A stretch of DNA of 43,162 bases from Actinocrinis puniceicyclus (lineage in GTDB: Bacteria; Actinomycetota; Actinomycetes; Streptomycetales; Catenulisporaceae). The stretch lies in the NCBI RefSeq assembly GCF_018283645.1, contig NZ_JAGSXH010000048.1, positions 1 to 43,162 on the forward strand, given 5' to 3'. Below, piece by piece: positions 1 through 7,704 of the stretch; positions within the stretch are counted from its first letter, which is position 1; each line of letters starts with the position of its first letter. Position numbers and translations under genes: made by a program. The notes under the pieces were generated by a model. It was not told where the DNA came from, did not search any database, and worked only from the letters and a program-made list of their open reading frames with translations.

Positions 1-73
1 CCCTCCCTCCCTGTCTGCCTTGCTGGCGTGCGGCCGGGCAGCTGGCGGTTCCGCACGACGGTATCTTGTGGAC

Positions 74-1081
74 ATGGCAGCGCAGCCACAGAACCTCGGT
101 TCGGACGTCCACATGATCGACACGGCCATGTCGGGCTATTCCGGCATCACCGCGGCCTACGTGATCCTCGGATCCAGGCCGTGCCTGGTGGAAACCGGTA
201 CCGCGACATCGGCGCAGGTGGTGCGCCAGGCCCTGGCCGGGCTGGGCGTCGGGGCCGACGACCTGGCCACGATCGTGGTGACGCATATCCACCTTGATCA
301 CGCGGGCGGCGTCGGTGACCTGGCCGCGGCGTTCCCGAGGGCGCGGGTCGTCGTCCAGGACACCGGCGCACGACACCTGGCCGATCCGTCGCGGCTGATG
401 GCCAGCGCCAGGCGGGTGTTCGGGCCCGCGATGGACGCGCTTTTCGGAGAACTGCTGCCCACGGACGCGGCACGGATCGACACCGTCGGGGACGTGGGAT
501 CGGTAGACCTCGGCGACGGGCGGCGGCTGGAGGGGTATCACACACCGGGCCACGCCCGACACCACCTCGGGCTCGTCGACACGGCCACCGGCGACCTGTA
601 CGTCGGCGACGCGGCAGGGCTGTACATCCCCCCGGACGACGCCTCGTCGCTCACCGGACTCGGATCATCCGGCGAGATGGGACAGATGCTGCCCGGCACG
701 CCCCCGCCGGACTTCGATCTCGACCTCGCGCTCGAGTCGTTGGCCCGCTTCCGGGACCTGCGCCCGACCCGCTTGCTGTTCTCGCACTACGGGCCGATTA
801 CCGAGGTCGACGACGCCCTGGGGCGTGCCGCGCAGGAAATGCGGCTGTGGGTTTCGATCGTGCGCGCCGCGCGGACGGACCAGGGCGGACAGTTCGACCT
901 CGACCACGCGGTGGCCATGGTGCGTGAGCGTACCCGCGAGCGTTACGCCGATCTGCTGGCCCGGCCCGAAGTGGCGGCGAAGTTCGAGGAGCTCTCCTCG
1001 ACGGCGGCGAGCGTCAACGGCATCGCGCGGTGGCTGGAAAACGAGGACAAGCGGTTGTCAGAGGCAAACGGGCAGGGATGA
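74..1081 (+). CDS. MBL-fold metallo-hydrolase
   Basis: Metallo-beta-lactamase-superfamily hydrolase of about 335 residues. The metal-binding motif THIHLDH is visible with H71, H73, D75 and H76, followed by the family's GG. Later histidines in GYHTPGHA and LFSHYG fit the remaining ligands. The frame is open to the left edge and a TTG at 20 is possible, but the ATG at 74 (or GTG at 68) gives the natural N-terminus, since the first strand of the fold begins about 15 residues later. No clear ribosome site is visible. The C-terminal 100 residues form a helical extension like those of uncharacterised actinobacterial MBL hydrolases. Substrate unknown; it is not a classical beta-lactamase or glyoxalase II by any feature I can see. 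No signal peptide, so cytosolic. Confidence 0.85.
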   Translation: MAAQPQNLGSDVHMIDTAMSGYSGITAAYVILGSRPCLVETGTATSAQVVRQALAGLGVGADDLATIVVTHIHLDHAGGVGDLAAAFPRARVVVQDTGARHLADPSRLMASARRVFGPAMDALFGELLPTDAARIDTVGDVGSVDLGDGRRLEGYHTPGHARHHLGLVDTATGDLYVGDAAGLYIPPDDASSLTGLGSSGEMGQMLPGTPPPDFDLDLALESLARFRDLRPTRLLFSHYGPITEVDDALGRAAQEMRLWVSIVRAARTDQGGQFDLDHAVAMVRERTRERYADLLARPEVAAKFEELSSTAASVNGIARWLENEDKRLSEANGQG

Positions 1082-1347
1082 CACCGATGGGCCACAGGAC
1101 GCGCGGGCGGCACCCGAGCGAGCGCCACGGAAAGCCGGCGTCCAAACTCCCCACCGACGAGCGCTGCGCGCACGGGCAGCGCCAGAGACCAGGGGCACCG
1201 TGCGGTTGGCTCCGTCGACCGGAATGCGAAGGACGCAGGCATCGCGCTGCTGATCGCCAGGTCGCCTGACGGACACCCCGGCGACCGGGTACGCCGCGAG
1301 TCTGATTGGCTGGACCCGCAAGAGACGCCGGAGGGAAGGACACGCAC

Positions 1348-1668
1348 ATGCTGGTCGCGTTTTCGGTAACGCCGCTCGGTGTAGGTGAAGAAGTCGGCGC
1401 GTATGTCGCGGACGCGGTGCGCGTGGTGCGCGAATCCGGCCTGCCGAACCGAACGGACGCGATGTTCACGAGCGTCGAGGGGGAATGGGACGAGGTCCTC
1501 GACGTGGTGCGGCGCGCCTGCGAGGCCGCGCAGCGCAGCGCGCAGCGCGACGGCGCATCCGGACGTCTCAGCCTGGTGCTCAAGGCCGATATCCGGCCGG
1601 GCGTGACCGGGGCGTTGGACGCGAAAGTCGCGACCGTGGAGCGCTACCTCGCCGAGCCGCAGGCGTAA
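1348..1668 (+). CDS. MTH1187-family thiamine-binding protein
   Basis: Small protein of 106 residues resembling the MTH1187/YkoF-like family (ferredoxin-like fold, reported to bind thiamine or hydroxymethylpyrimidine). Recognisable features are the N-terminal [11 protein letters not shown] strand, the middle section with [11 protein letters not shown], and the C-terminal [10 protein letters not shown] followed by KVATVERYL. The ATG at 1348 is chosen because GAGGGAAGG lies just upstream at 1331-1339; an upstream TTG at 1306 would add 14 unconserved residues. I looked for a TPP riboswitch in the 266-base leader and saw none of its conserved bases. Function in thiamine binding is family knowledge, not shown by the neighbours. 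Confidence 0.8.
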   Translation: MLVAFSVTPLGVGEEVGAYVADAVRVVRESGLPNRTDAMFTSVEGEWDEVLDVVRRACEAAQRSAQRDGASGRLSLVLKADIRPGVTGALDAKVATVERYLAEPQA

Positions 1669-1699
1669 CCGATTCAAGGCGCAACCGGGCTTGCGGCCT

Positions 1700-1708
1700 T
1701 GCGATAAT
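1700..1708 (+). promoter_or_regulatory. possible extended -10 promoter for the SNF2 gene
   Basis: TGCGATAAT at 1700-1708 matches an extended -10 element (TGn followed by GATAAT, five of six consensus bases). It is about 50 bases before the SNF2 GTG start, in an 88-base gap that is otherwise GC-rich. No convincing -35 box is present, as is usual with extended -10 promoters. Confidence 0.35.
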
Positions 1709-1756
1709 CTGGGGTTTTGCACCTGTCCGGCGCCGTGCTAGGGAGCGAGCCGCCTC

Positions 1757-4700
1757 GTGTACGTCCTGCATGCCCTATTCACCGACGCGGGCTGCTGGGA
1801 GCTGTGGGCGGAGGACTCCGGTCGGCCGTTGGAGGCCCCGGCACGGCGGCGCGGCGGTCCCGGTACGGCACAGCGGCATCCGTTCGCCGCGGAGCCGGCG
1901 GTGCTCGCGCGGCTTCTGTGCGCCGCCGGAGAAGAGGTCGCGGCGACTGTAGAGTTCGCCGACCCTCGCGGCAGCGTTCCGCTCGCGCTGCCGTCCCACA
2001 GGAACGGCCCGCGGCCGTCGACGAGCTTCACGCGTTTCGTCCTCGGCGGCGCGGCCGGGGACGGGTCGGGCGACGGCGCGACCACGCGGCCCGAGCTGCG
2101 GGCCTGGATTGTGCCGACGCTCGTGCTCGATCCGCGGGACGGCGCCGCGCTGCTGGCTCTGCTCGACGGCGAAACGTTGGCCACCTACGACGTGGACGGT
2201 GCGGAGGCCGACATCCCGCTGTCCGACACGGTGCGGTACGCGACCGCGGTCGCGAAGTTCGCCGAAGTCCTGGTGCGGCGCGGAGAAATCCTGCCCGATC
2301 TGGACGCGGACGAGGACAGCGGGGAGTACCACGCGGTGTGGCGGCCGGCGTACGCGCTCGACAGCGCCGCGCATCGCAAGGCACTGATCGATGCGATGCC
2401 GCCGGTGTTCCGTGCGCAACTGCTGGACACTGAACTGACCGGGCGTCCAGCCGCTGACGTACTCGACGGCGCAGTCAATGCCCTCATCGACGCGTACGTC
2501 ATCGGCGCATTGACCGGGCCGCACGGGCTGCACGGTGAATCGCTCGTCCCGCCACGGTTGCTTGACGGTCCGCGCGTCAAGACGCCGATCGAAGAACTCT
2601 GGCTCGACGCGCTGACCTCGGCCTCCGGCAACCTGCTGGATCCGGATCGGCTCGACCCGACCACCGCGCAAGGCTTCATGACGGCCCTTGACGAGTGGCG
2701 CACGACGCACCGCGCCACCGCGAGCCCGGTGCGCACCTGTTTCCGGTTGCTCGCCCCAGAAGACGGCGAGCGTCCGCACGATGGGAGCGGTGACGCGGCC
2801 GCGCAGTGGACCGTGGAACTGCTGCTGCAGTCGACGGAGGACCCCTCGCTGCTGGCCACCGCGCAGGAGGTGTGGACCCGCTCCGGAGCCGCCCGGCTGC
2901 TGCGCGCGGCCGGCGCGGACCCGCGCCGTGACCTGCTGGCCGGTCTCGGCCGCGCCGCCCGCTCGTTCCCCGCGCTCGGGTATGCGCTGCGTGAGGCGTC
3001 GCCGACCCGCGTGCGCCTCGACGCGGAAGGCGCTTACGACTTCCTGGTCCGCGCCGCGCCCGCCCTGATCGGCAACGGCTTCGGGGTGCTCTTGCCGTCC
3101 TGGTGGTCGGCCGGGCGCGCCGAACTGGGCTTCACGCTCGCCGCGACGCCCGCGGCCGAGCAGCCGGGCCGCGCCGCGCGCCGCTCGGGTTTCGCCCTGG
3201 ACGACCTGATCGACTACGAGTGGCGCGTTTCGCTCGGCGGCCAGACTTTGACCGATGCGGAGTTCCAGGCGCTGGCCGAGGCCAAGAGCGGCCTGGTGCA
3301 GTTCCGCGGCCGGTGGGTGGAGGTGGACCGGGAAAGGCTGGCCGCCGGACTAAAGGCACTCGGCTCGCGTCGCGGCGGCGCCATCCGGGCCGGGGAGTTC
3401 CTGCGCACCGCGGTCGTCGGCCTCGACGATGAAGCGCTTCCCCTCGAAGCGGTCGAGGCCGACGGCTGGCTCGGTGACCTGCTCTCCGGCGTGGCGGAAC
3501 AGCGCTGCGCCGCGGTCGCGGCGCCGCCGGGCCTGCACGCGACGCTGCGTCCTTACCAGGAGCGCGGCGTGGGTTGGCTCGCGTTCATGGACGGCGTCGG
3601 TCTCGGCGCGGTCCTCGCCGACTCGATGGGCCTGGGTAAGACCATCCAGGTGCTGACGCTGCTGGAGCTGGAGCGCGAGTCCGGCCGGGCCGAAGGGCGC
3701 CCGACGCTGCTGATCTGCCCGATGTCGCTGGTGGCCAACTGGCAGCGGGAAGCCGCGCGGTTCACCCCGGGGCTGGAGGTCCACGTGCACCACGGTGCCG
3801 AACGCCTCTCCGGGGAGCAGTTCCGCGCGGCCGTGACGGACACCCACCTGGTGATCACGACCTATGGTCTGGCACTGCGGGACCGCGCGCAGTTGGCCGG
3901 GGTGCCGTGGCACCGGGTGGTCATCGACGAGGCGCAGGCGATCAAGAACGCCGCGACCAAGCAGGCCAGGGCGGTGCGCTCACTCGCCGCGCCGCACCGC
4001 GTCGCGCTGACCGGCACACCGGTGGAGAACCGGCTTGCCGACCTCTGGTCGATCCTGGAGTTCGCCAACCCCGGTCTGCTCGGCAGCGCCGAGTCGTTCA
4101 AGCAGCGTTTCGCCCGGCCGATCGAACGCGACGGCGACGAGCGGGCGGCCGAGCGGCTGCGCCGGGCCACGGGGGCTTTCGTGCTGCGCCGGGAGAAGAC
4201 CGACCCGGCGATCATCTCGGACCTGCCGGAGAAGGTCGAGATGAAAGTCGTCTGCAACCTGACCAAGGAACAGGCGTCGCTGTATCAGGCCACGGTAGAC
4301 GAGATGCTGCGCGAGGTGGCCGAGGCGCAGGGGGTGGGCCGCCGGGGTTTGGTGCTGGCCCTGCTGACCCGCCTCAAGCAGATCTGCAACCACCCGGCGC
4401 ACTTCCTCAAGGACGGCTCCCGGCTGGCCGGACGCTCCGGCAAGCTCGCTCGCGTCGAAGAGCTCTGCGAGGAGGTGCTGGCGGCGGGGGAGAAGGCGCT
4501 GCTGTTCACTCAGTACGCCGAGTTCGGCGCGATGCTGCGGGAGTACCTCGCCGGGCGTTTCGGCCGCGAGGTCGCCTTCCTGCACGGCGGCGTGCCGAAA
4601 CGCGGCCGCGACGCCATGGTGCTGCGGTTCGAGGAGCCGGACGGCCCGCCGCTGTTCGTGCTCTCGCTCAAGGCCGGGGGAGTGGGCCTGAACCTGACCG

Positions 4701-4975
4701 CGGCCAACCACGTGATCCACGTGGACCGCTGGTGGAATCCGGCGGTGGAGAATCAGGCTACCGACCGGGCGTTCCGCATCGGGCAGCGGCGGAACGTCCA
4801 GGTACGCAAGCTGATGTGCGCGGGCACGCTGGAGGAGCGCATCGACCGGGTCATCGAGGAGAAGCAGGATCTGGCCGAGCGGATCGTGGGCACCGGCGAG
4901 GGCTGGCTGACCGAGTTGTCGGTAGCCGAACTGCGCGACGTGATCAGGCTGTCCGCGGACGCGGTGGCGGAGTGA
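1757..4975 (+). CDS. SNF2-family DNA-dependent ATPase (helicase-like)
   Basis: A 1072-residue SNF2/Rad54-type protein. The first ~590 residues are a long N-terminal region of the bacterial SNF2-associated kind. The ATPase core follows: Walker A in DSMGLGKTIQ with K628, motif Ia LLICPMSLVANW, Walker B as DEAQ at 724-727, motif III LTGTPVENR, and the C-terminal helicase lobe with LFTQYAEF, SLKAGGVGLNLTAANHV, DRWWNPAVENQATDRAFRIGQ. Such proteins translocate on double-stranded DNA and remodel DNA-protein complexes. GTG start at 1757 has GGGAGCGAG at 1741-1749 as ribosome site. The stop is 22 bases before a SWIM zinc-finger gene, so the two are probably one operon. The target process (repair, transcription, restriction) cannot be told from sequence. 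Confidence 0.93.
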   Translation: MYVLHALFTDAGCWELWAEDSGRPLEAPARRRGGPGTAQRHPFAAEPAVLARLLCAAGEEVAATVEFADPRGSVPLALPSHRNGPRPSTSFTRFVLGGAAGDGSGDGATTRPELRAWIVPTLVLDPRDGAALLALLDGETLATYDVDGAEADIPLSDTVRYATAVAKFAEVLVRRGEILPDLDADEDSGEYHAVWRPAYALDSAAHRKALIDAMPPVFRAQLLDTELTGRPAADVLDGAVNALIDAYVIGALTGPHGLHGESLVPPRLLDGPRVKTPIEELWLDALTSASGNLLDPDRLDPTTAQGFMTALDEWRTTHRATASPVRTCFRLLAPEDGERPHDGSGDAAAQWTVELLLQSTEDPSLLATAQEVWTRSGAARLLRAAGADPRRDLLAGLGRAARSFPALGYALREASPTRVRLDAEGAYDFLVRAAPALIGNGFGVLLPSWWSAGRAELGFTLAATPAAEQPGRAARRSGFALDDLIDYEWRVSLGGQTLTDAEFQALAEAKSGLVQFRGRWVEVDRERLAAGLKALGSRRGGAIRAGEFLRTAVVGLDDEALPLEAVEADGWLGDLLSGVAEQRCAAVAAPPGLHATLRPYQERGVGWLAFMDGVGLGAVLADSMGLGKTIQVLTLLELERESGRAEGRPTLLICPMSLVANWQREAARFTPGLEVHVHHGAERLSGEQFRAAVTDTHLVITTYGLALRDRAQLAGVPWHRVVIDEAQAIKNAATKQARAVRSLAAPHRVALTGTPVENRLADLWSILEFANPGLLGSAESFKQRFARPIERDGDERAAERLRRATGAFVLRREKTDPAIISDLPEKVEMKVVCNLTKEQASLYQATVDEMLREVAEAQGVGRRGLVLALLTRLKQICNHPAHFLKDGSRLAGRSGKLARVEELCEEVLAAGEKALLFTQYAEFGAMLREYLAGRFGREVAFLHGGVPKRGRDAMVLRFEEPDGPPLFVLSLKAGGVGLNLTAANHVIHVDRWWNPAVENQATDRAFRIGQRRNVQVRKLMCAGTLEERIDRVIEEKQDLAERIVGTGEGWLTELSVAELRDVIRLSADAVAE

Positions 4976-4997
4976 CCAGCGAGGGAGCGGCGGCCGA

Positions 4998-5819
4998 ATG
5001 ACCAGGGAACCGGAGCATCAGGCCCCTGCCGCGCGGTCTCGGCGGGTGGCCGGGCTCGCGGTGCGCTCGCAGCGCGGCGCCATCGGCAGCAGTTGGTGGT
5101 CCCAGCGCTTCATCGCGGTCGTCGAAGGGTTCGGACACGGCGCCCGGCTCACCAGGGGCCGCGCATATGCCCGAGCGGGCAACGTGCTGGACCTTTCGGT
5201 GCGCGCCGGCGAGGTGGCGGCCAGCGTGCAGGGCACCCGGCCGAAGCCGTACAGCGTGACGCTGCGGATCGATGTGTACTCGGCGGAGCAGTGGGCGCGG
5301 GTCGAGCGCGGGCTGCTGGAGAGCGCCGGGTACATCGCCCAGCTGCTCGACGGGCGCATGCCCGAGCGGATCGACCGGGTGTTCGCCTCCGCCGGACTCA
5401 CGCTGTTCCCGGTGCGCCGGGAGTTCCGCACCGACTGTACGTGCCCTGACTGGGAGCGCCCGTGCAAGCACGTCGCGGCCACCTGTTATGTGCTCGCGGA
5501 ACAGCTCGACGACGACCCGTTCCGGCTGCTGGCCTGGCGCGGCCGGGATCGCGCGGCGCTACTGCGACGGCTTGAGGCGCTGCGGGACGAGCAGGCGTGG
5601 CAGGACACCGAGGAGGAGCCGCAGGACCCGCCGCTGGCCGATGTGGCCGGCGCATACTGGTCCTCGCCCGTCGCGGTGCCGGGCGCGCTCGCCTCGCGTC
5701 CGGACACACCCGCCGCTGCGGTGCTGGACCGGCTCGGCCCGCTTGGCCGCGGGCTGCGCGGGCAGGACCTGACGGACTTGTTGCGTCCTGCCTACCGGGC
5801 GATGCGCGGCCCGCGCTGA
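4998..5819 (+). CDS. SWIM zinc-finger protein
   Basis: A 273-residue protein with a SWIM zinc-binding motif: C147, C149, C156 and H158 in the stretch CTCPDWERPCKH, giving CxCx6CxH. SWIM domains are known partners of SNF2 ATPases in bacteria and archaea and are thought to bind DNA or protein. The residues before it (about 10-140) contain VRSQRGAIGSSWWSQRFIAVVE, here split by sense rather than by domain, resembling the N-terminal region usual in these proteins. ATG at 4998 follows GAGGGAGCGG. The gene is 22 bases after the SNF2 gene on the same strand, so co-transcription and a joint function are likely (inference). Confidence 0.9.
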   Translation: MTREPEHQAPAARSRRVAGLAVRSQRGAIGSSWWSQRFIAVVEGFGHGARLTRGRAYARAGNVLDLSVRAGEVAASVQGTRPKPYSVTLRIDVYSAEQWARVERGLLESAGYIAQLLDGRMPERIDRVFASAGLTLFPVRREFRTDCTCPDWERPCKHVAATCYVLAEQLDDDPFRLLAWRGRDRAALLRRLEALRDEQAWQDTEEEPQDPPLADVAGAYWSSPVAVPGALASRPDTPAAAVLDRLGPLGRGLRGQDLTDLLRPAYRAMRGPR

Positions 5820-5970
5820 ACGACGGCCGCTGGCGACGCGGGAAAGCCGGGTCCTGAGATACGGGCTGCAGCCGCGGCCGGGATCGATCGCGCGCCGCGG
5901 GTACCGGCGCTTGCCCGGCTGGATCAGCCACGTATGCGAACCCTGGCTCCGGAACGCGTGTGGGCTTCCG

Positions 5971-5994
5971 GGGCCGCCGCCGCACCGGCGGCCC
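5971..5994. terminator. hairpin between convergent genes
   Basis: Perfect 9-bp inverted repeat GGGCCGCCG / CGGCGGCCC with a 6-base loop, lying between the SWIM gene (plus strand) and a methyltransferase gene (minus strand). No T-run follows, as is common in high-GC actinomycetes. It could serve both strands. Confidence 0.5.
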
Positions 5995-6028
5995 TGCGTG
6001 ATACGCGGCGGCCCGGCGCAGGGGTCTG

Positions 6029-6841
6029 TCACGCGCGGCAGAGGATCTCGCCGTGCACGAGGCTGATGAAGCCGTCCGGGTGAGCGCCCCACTCCAGCCA
6101 CGCCGCGGACTGCGCGCGCAGGTCCTGCTCGTCGGCCAGGCCCTTGGCCAGCGCGCCGCGCGCGAAATCGGACTGGACGACCCGGTCCGCCCACAGCCGG
6201 CCCCACCACGGGCGGGTCTGCTCGTCGGCGTAGCACCAGGTCGACGACGAGGCGGTCACGTGTTCGAAACCCGCGGCGTGCGCCCAGGCCAGCAGGTACC
6301 GCCCCGCGTCCGGGGTGCCTCCGTTCGCGCGGGCCAGATCGACGTACAGCCGCATCCAGTCATCGAGCCCCGGCACTTGCGGGTGCCAGAAGAAGCCGCG
6401 GTAGTCGGAGTCGCGCACGGCGACGATCCCGCCCGGCCTGCACACCCGGCGCATCTCCCGCAACGCCCCGACGGGGTCGCCGACATGTTGCAGGACTTGG
6501 TGCGCGTGTACGACGTCGAAGGAGTCGTCTTCGAAGCCGAGCTCGTGCACGTCGCCGACCGCGAACTCGATCCGGTCGCCGACCGCGGCCGCGGCCGCGT
6601 GCGCAGCGGCCTGTTCCAGGACGGGGCGGGCGGTGTCGATCGCGACTACGCGCCCCGGGTCGACCAGCGCCGCCAGGCCGGCGGTGACGGTGCCCGGGCC
6701 GCAGCCGATGTCGAGGACGGTCATTCCCGGGGCGAGGTGCGGCAAGAGGTAGGCGGCCGAATTCTCGGCCGTGCGCCAGGTGTGCGAGCGCAGAACGGAC
6801 TCGTGGTGTCCGTGGGTGTAGGCGGCGTCGTTGCCAGGCAT
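6029..6841 (-). CDS. class I SAM-dependent methyltransferase (UbiE/MenG-like)
   Basis: A 270-residue methyltransferase. Motif I is VLDIGCGPGT near residue 47, motif II-like VVAIDTARPVLEQA, and post-I DSFDVVHAHQVLQHVGDP with a conserved LREMRRVCRPGG (motif III). This is the Methyltransf_11/25 type that acts on small molecules. A longer open frame exists upstream, but the ATG at 6841 is chosen because AGGAG sits 7 bases before it. The substrate is unknown; nothing nearby points to quinone synthesis. It is divergent from an F420-type nitroreductase gene across a 231-base gap that carries an inverted repeat, so the two may share a regulator. Confidence 0.88.
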   Translation of the reverse strand: MPGNDAAYTHGHHESVLRSHTWRTAENSAAYLLPHLAPGMTVLDIGCGPGTVTAGLAALVDPGRVVAIDTARPVLEQAAAHAAAAAVGDRIEFAVGDVHELGFEDDSFDVVHAHQVLQHVGDPVGALREMRRVCRPGGIVAVRDSDYRGFFWHPQVPGLDDWMRLYVDLARANGGTPDAGRYLLAWAHAAGFEHVTASSSTWCYADEQTRPWWGRLWADRVVQSDFARGALAKGLADEQDLRAQSAAWLEWGAHPDGFISLVHGEILCRA

Positions 6842-6949
6842 TATCAGACTCCTAATTACTTCGGTGCTGCGTTGGTGCTGCATCGCTGTCCGCGGCGCGG
6901 CGTGCGGCCGTTTGTCGTGCCCGCGTGGCGGTCCGACCATAACAGGCGG

Positions 6950-6986
6950 TCTCATAGAGCGAGCAAGAATGTATCGCTATATGAGA
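6950..6986. promoter_or_regulatory. 12-bp inverted repeat in divergent promoter region
   Basis: TCTCATAGAGCG (6950-6961) and CGCTATATGAGA (6975-6986) are reverse complements with one mismatch, separated by 13 bases. The patch is distinctly AT-richer than its surroundings. Position between two divergent starts suggests an operator for a dimeric regulator (inference). No regulator gene is adjacent. Confidence 0.4.
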
Positions 6987-7072
6987 TAGGTGTCGGATGC
7001 GCGGGGCGACGGTGTGGTGGCGGGCCGGTCGAAATAGTACGATCTGAGTCGAACAATGAAAGGAGTGAGGCA

Positions 7073-7540
7073 TTGAGCGCCAACGACAGCGACACCGCAG
7101 GAACCCCCGGGCCGCAGGAGGTCATCGACAGTCCGTCGGACTGGGTCGCGGACCACATCCGCGCCTACGTGGAAAGCGACGGTGAGGAGGGTCACGAGTG
7201 GCAGGGCGTGCCGACGCTGCTGCTCTCGATGAAGGGCCGTAAGTCGGGCCTTTGGCGGCGTACCGCGCTGATCTACGGCCGTGACGGTGACGCTTACGTC
7301 GTCGTCGCGTCGAAGGGCGGTGCCGCCAACCACCCCCTGTGGTTCCTCAATCTGCGCGACAACCCGGAGGCCGAGGTCCAGGTCGGCCCGGACAGATTCC
7401 GCGTCCGCGCACGCGAGGCCGAGGGCGAGGAACGCGCCCGGATGTGGGAGACGATGGCGGCCATCTGGCCGGACTACAACAACTACCAGACCAAGACCGA
7501 GCGCCGTATCCCCGTCGTCGTCCTGGACCCGATCAGCTGA
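7073..7540 (+). CDS. nitroreductase/deazaflavin-dependent oxidoreductase (Ddn family)
   Basis: A 155-residue protein of the split-barrel F420H2-dependent Ddn family. Recognisable are LLSMKGRKSGLWRRTALIY, then DGDAYVVVASKGG, then HPLWFLNLRDNPEAEVQVG, which match the cofactor-binding core of that family. These enzymes use coenzyme F420, and some reduce quinones or nitro compounds. The start is a TTG at 7073 with AAGGAGTGAGG at 7060-7070 directly upstream; much longer open frames to the left are antisense to the methyltransferase and are rejected. The gene ends before a strong bidirectional terminator. The physiological substrate is unknown. Confidence 0.88.
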   Translation: MSANDSDTAGTPGPQEVIDSPSDWVADHIRAYVESDGEEGHEWQGVPTLLLSMKGRKSGLWRRTALIYGRDGDAYVVVASKGGAANHPLWFLNLRDNPEAEVQVGPDRFRVRAREAEGEERARMWETMAAIWPDYNNYQTKTERRIPVVVLDPIS

Positions 7541-7557
7541 CCGCCGGCAGGAAGCGA

Positions 7558-7608
7558 ACGGACCTGTGCGGTACCGCGCAACGCCACCGCGGTACCGCAC
7601 AGGTCCGT
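7558..7608. terminator. perfect 21-bp stem bidirectional terminator
   Basis: Bases 7558-7578 and 7588-7608 are perfect reverse complements (core GGACCTGTGCGGTACCGCG) with a 9-base loop. It lies between the Ddn-family gene and rtcB, which converge. There is no T-run, typical of actinobacterial terminators. Confidence 0.8.
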
Positions 7609-7654
7609 CCTAACGTCCTAACGCCTCCCGTAGGCGTGGCCGGGATCTGGGCCG

Positions 7655-7704
7655 CTATCCCTTCACGCACACGAGCTGACTATCCCTTCACGCACACGAG
7701 CTGA
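7655..7704. repeat. 25-bp tandem duplication of the rtcB 3' end
   Basis: Two exact head-to-tail copies of 25 bases (7655-7679 and 7680-7704; each starts CTATCCCTTCACGCACACG). The second copy encodes the last seven codons and the TAG stop of rtcB; the first lies just past the stop. It looks like a slippage or unequal-exchange duplication that left the protein unchanged. Confidence 0.9.

Noticed and set aside
1082-1347. TPP riboswitch upstream of the thiamine-binding-type gene
   Set aside because: I looked for the conserved CUGAGA and adjacent riboswitch bases and did not find them.
6053-7540. A 495-codon plus-strand frame spanning the methyltransferase and the Ddn-type gene
   Set aside because: Its first two-thirds are antisense to a methyltransferase with intact motifs and have no family features. 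Only the part after the TTG at 7073 is a real protein with a ribosome site.
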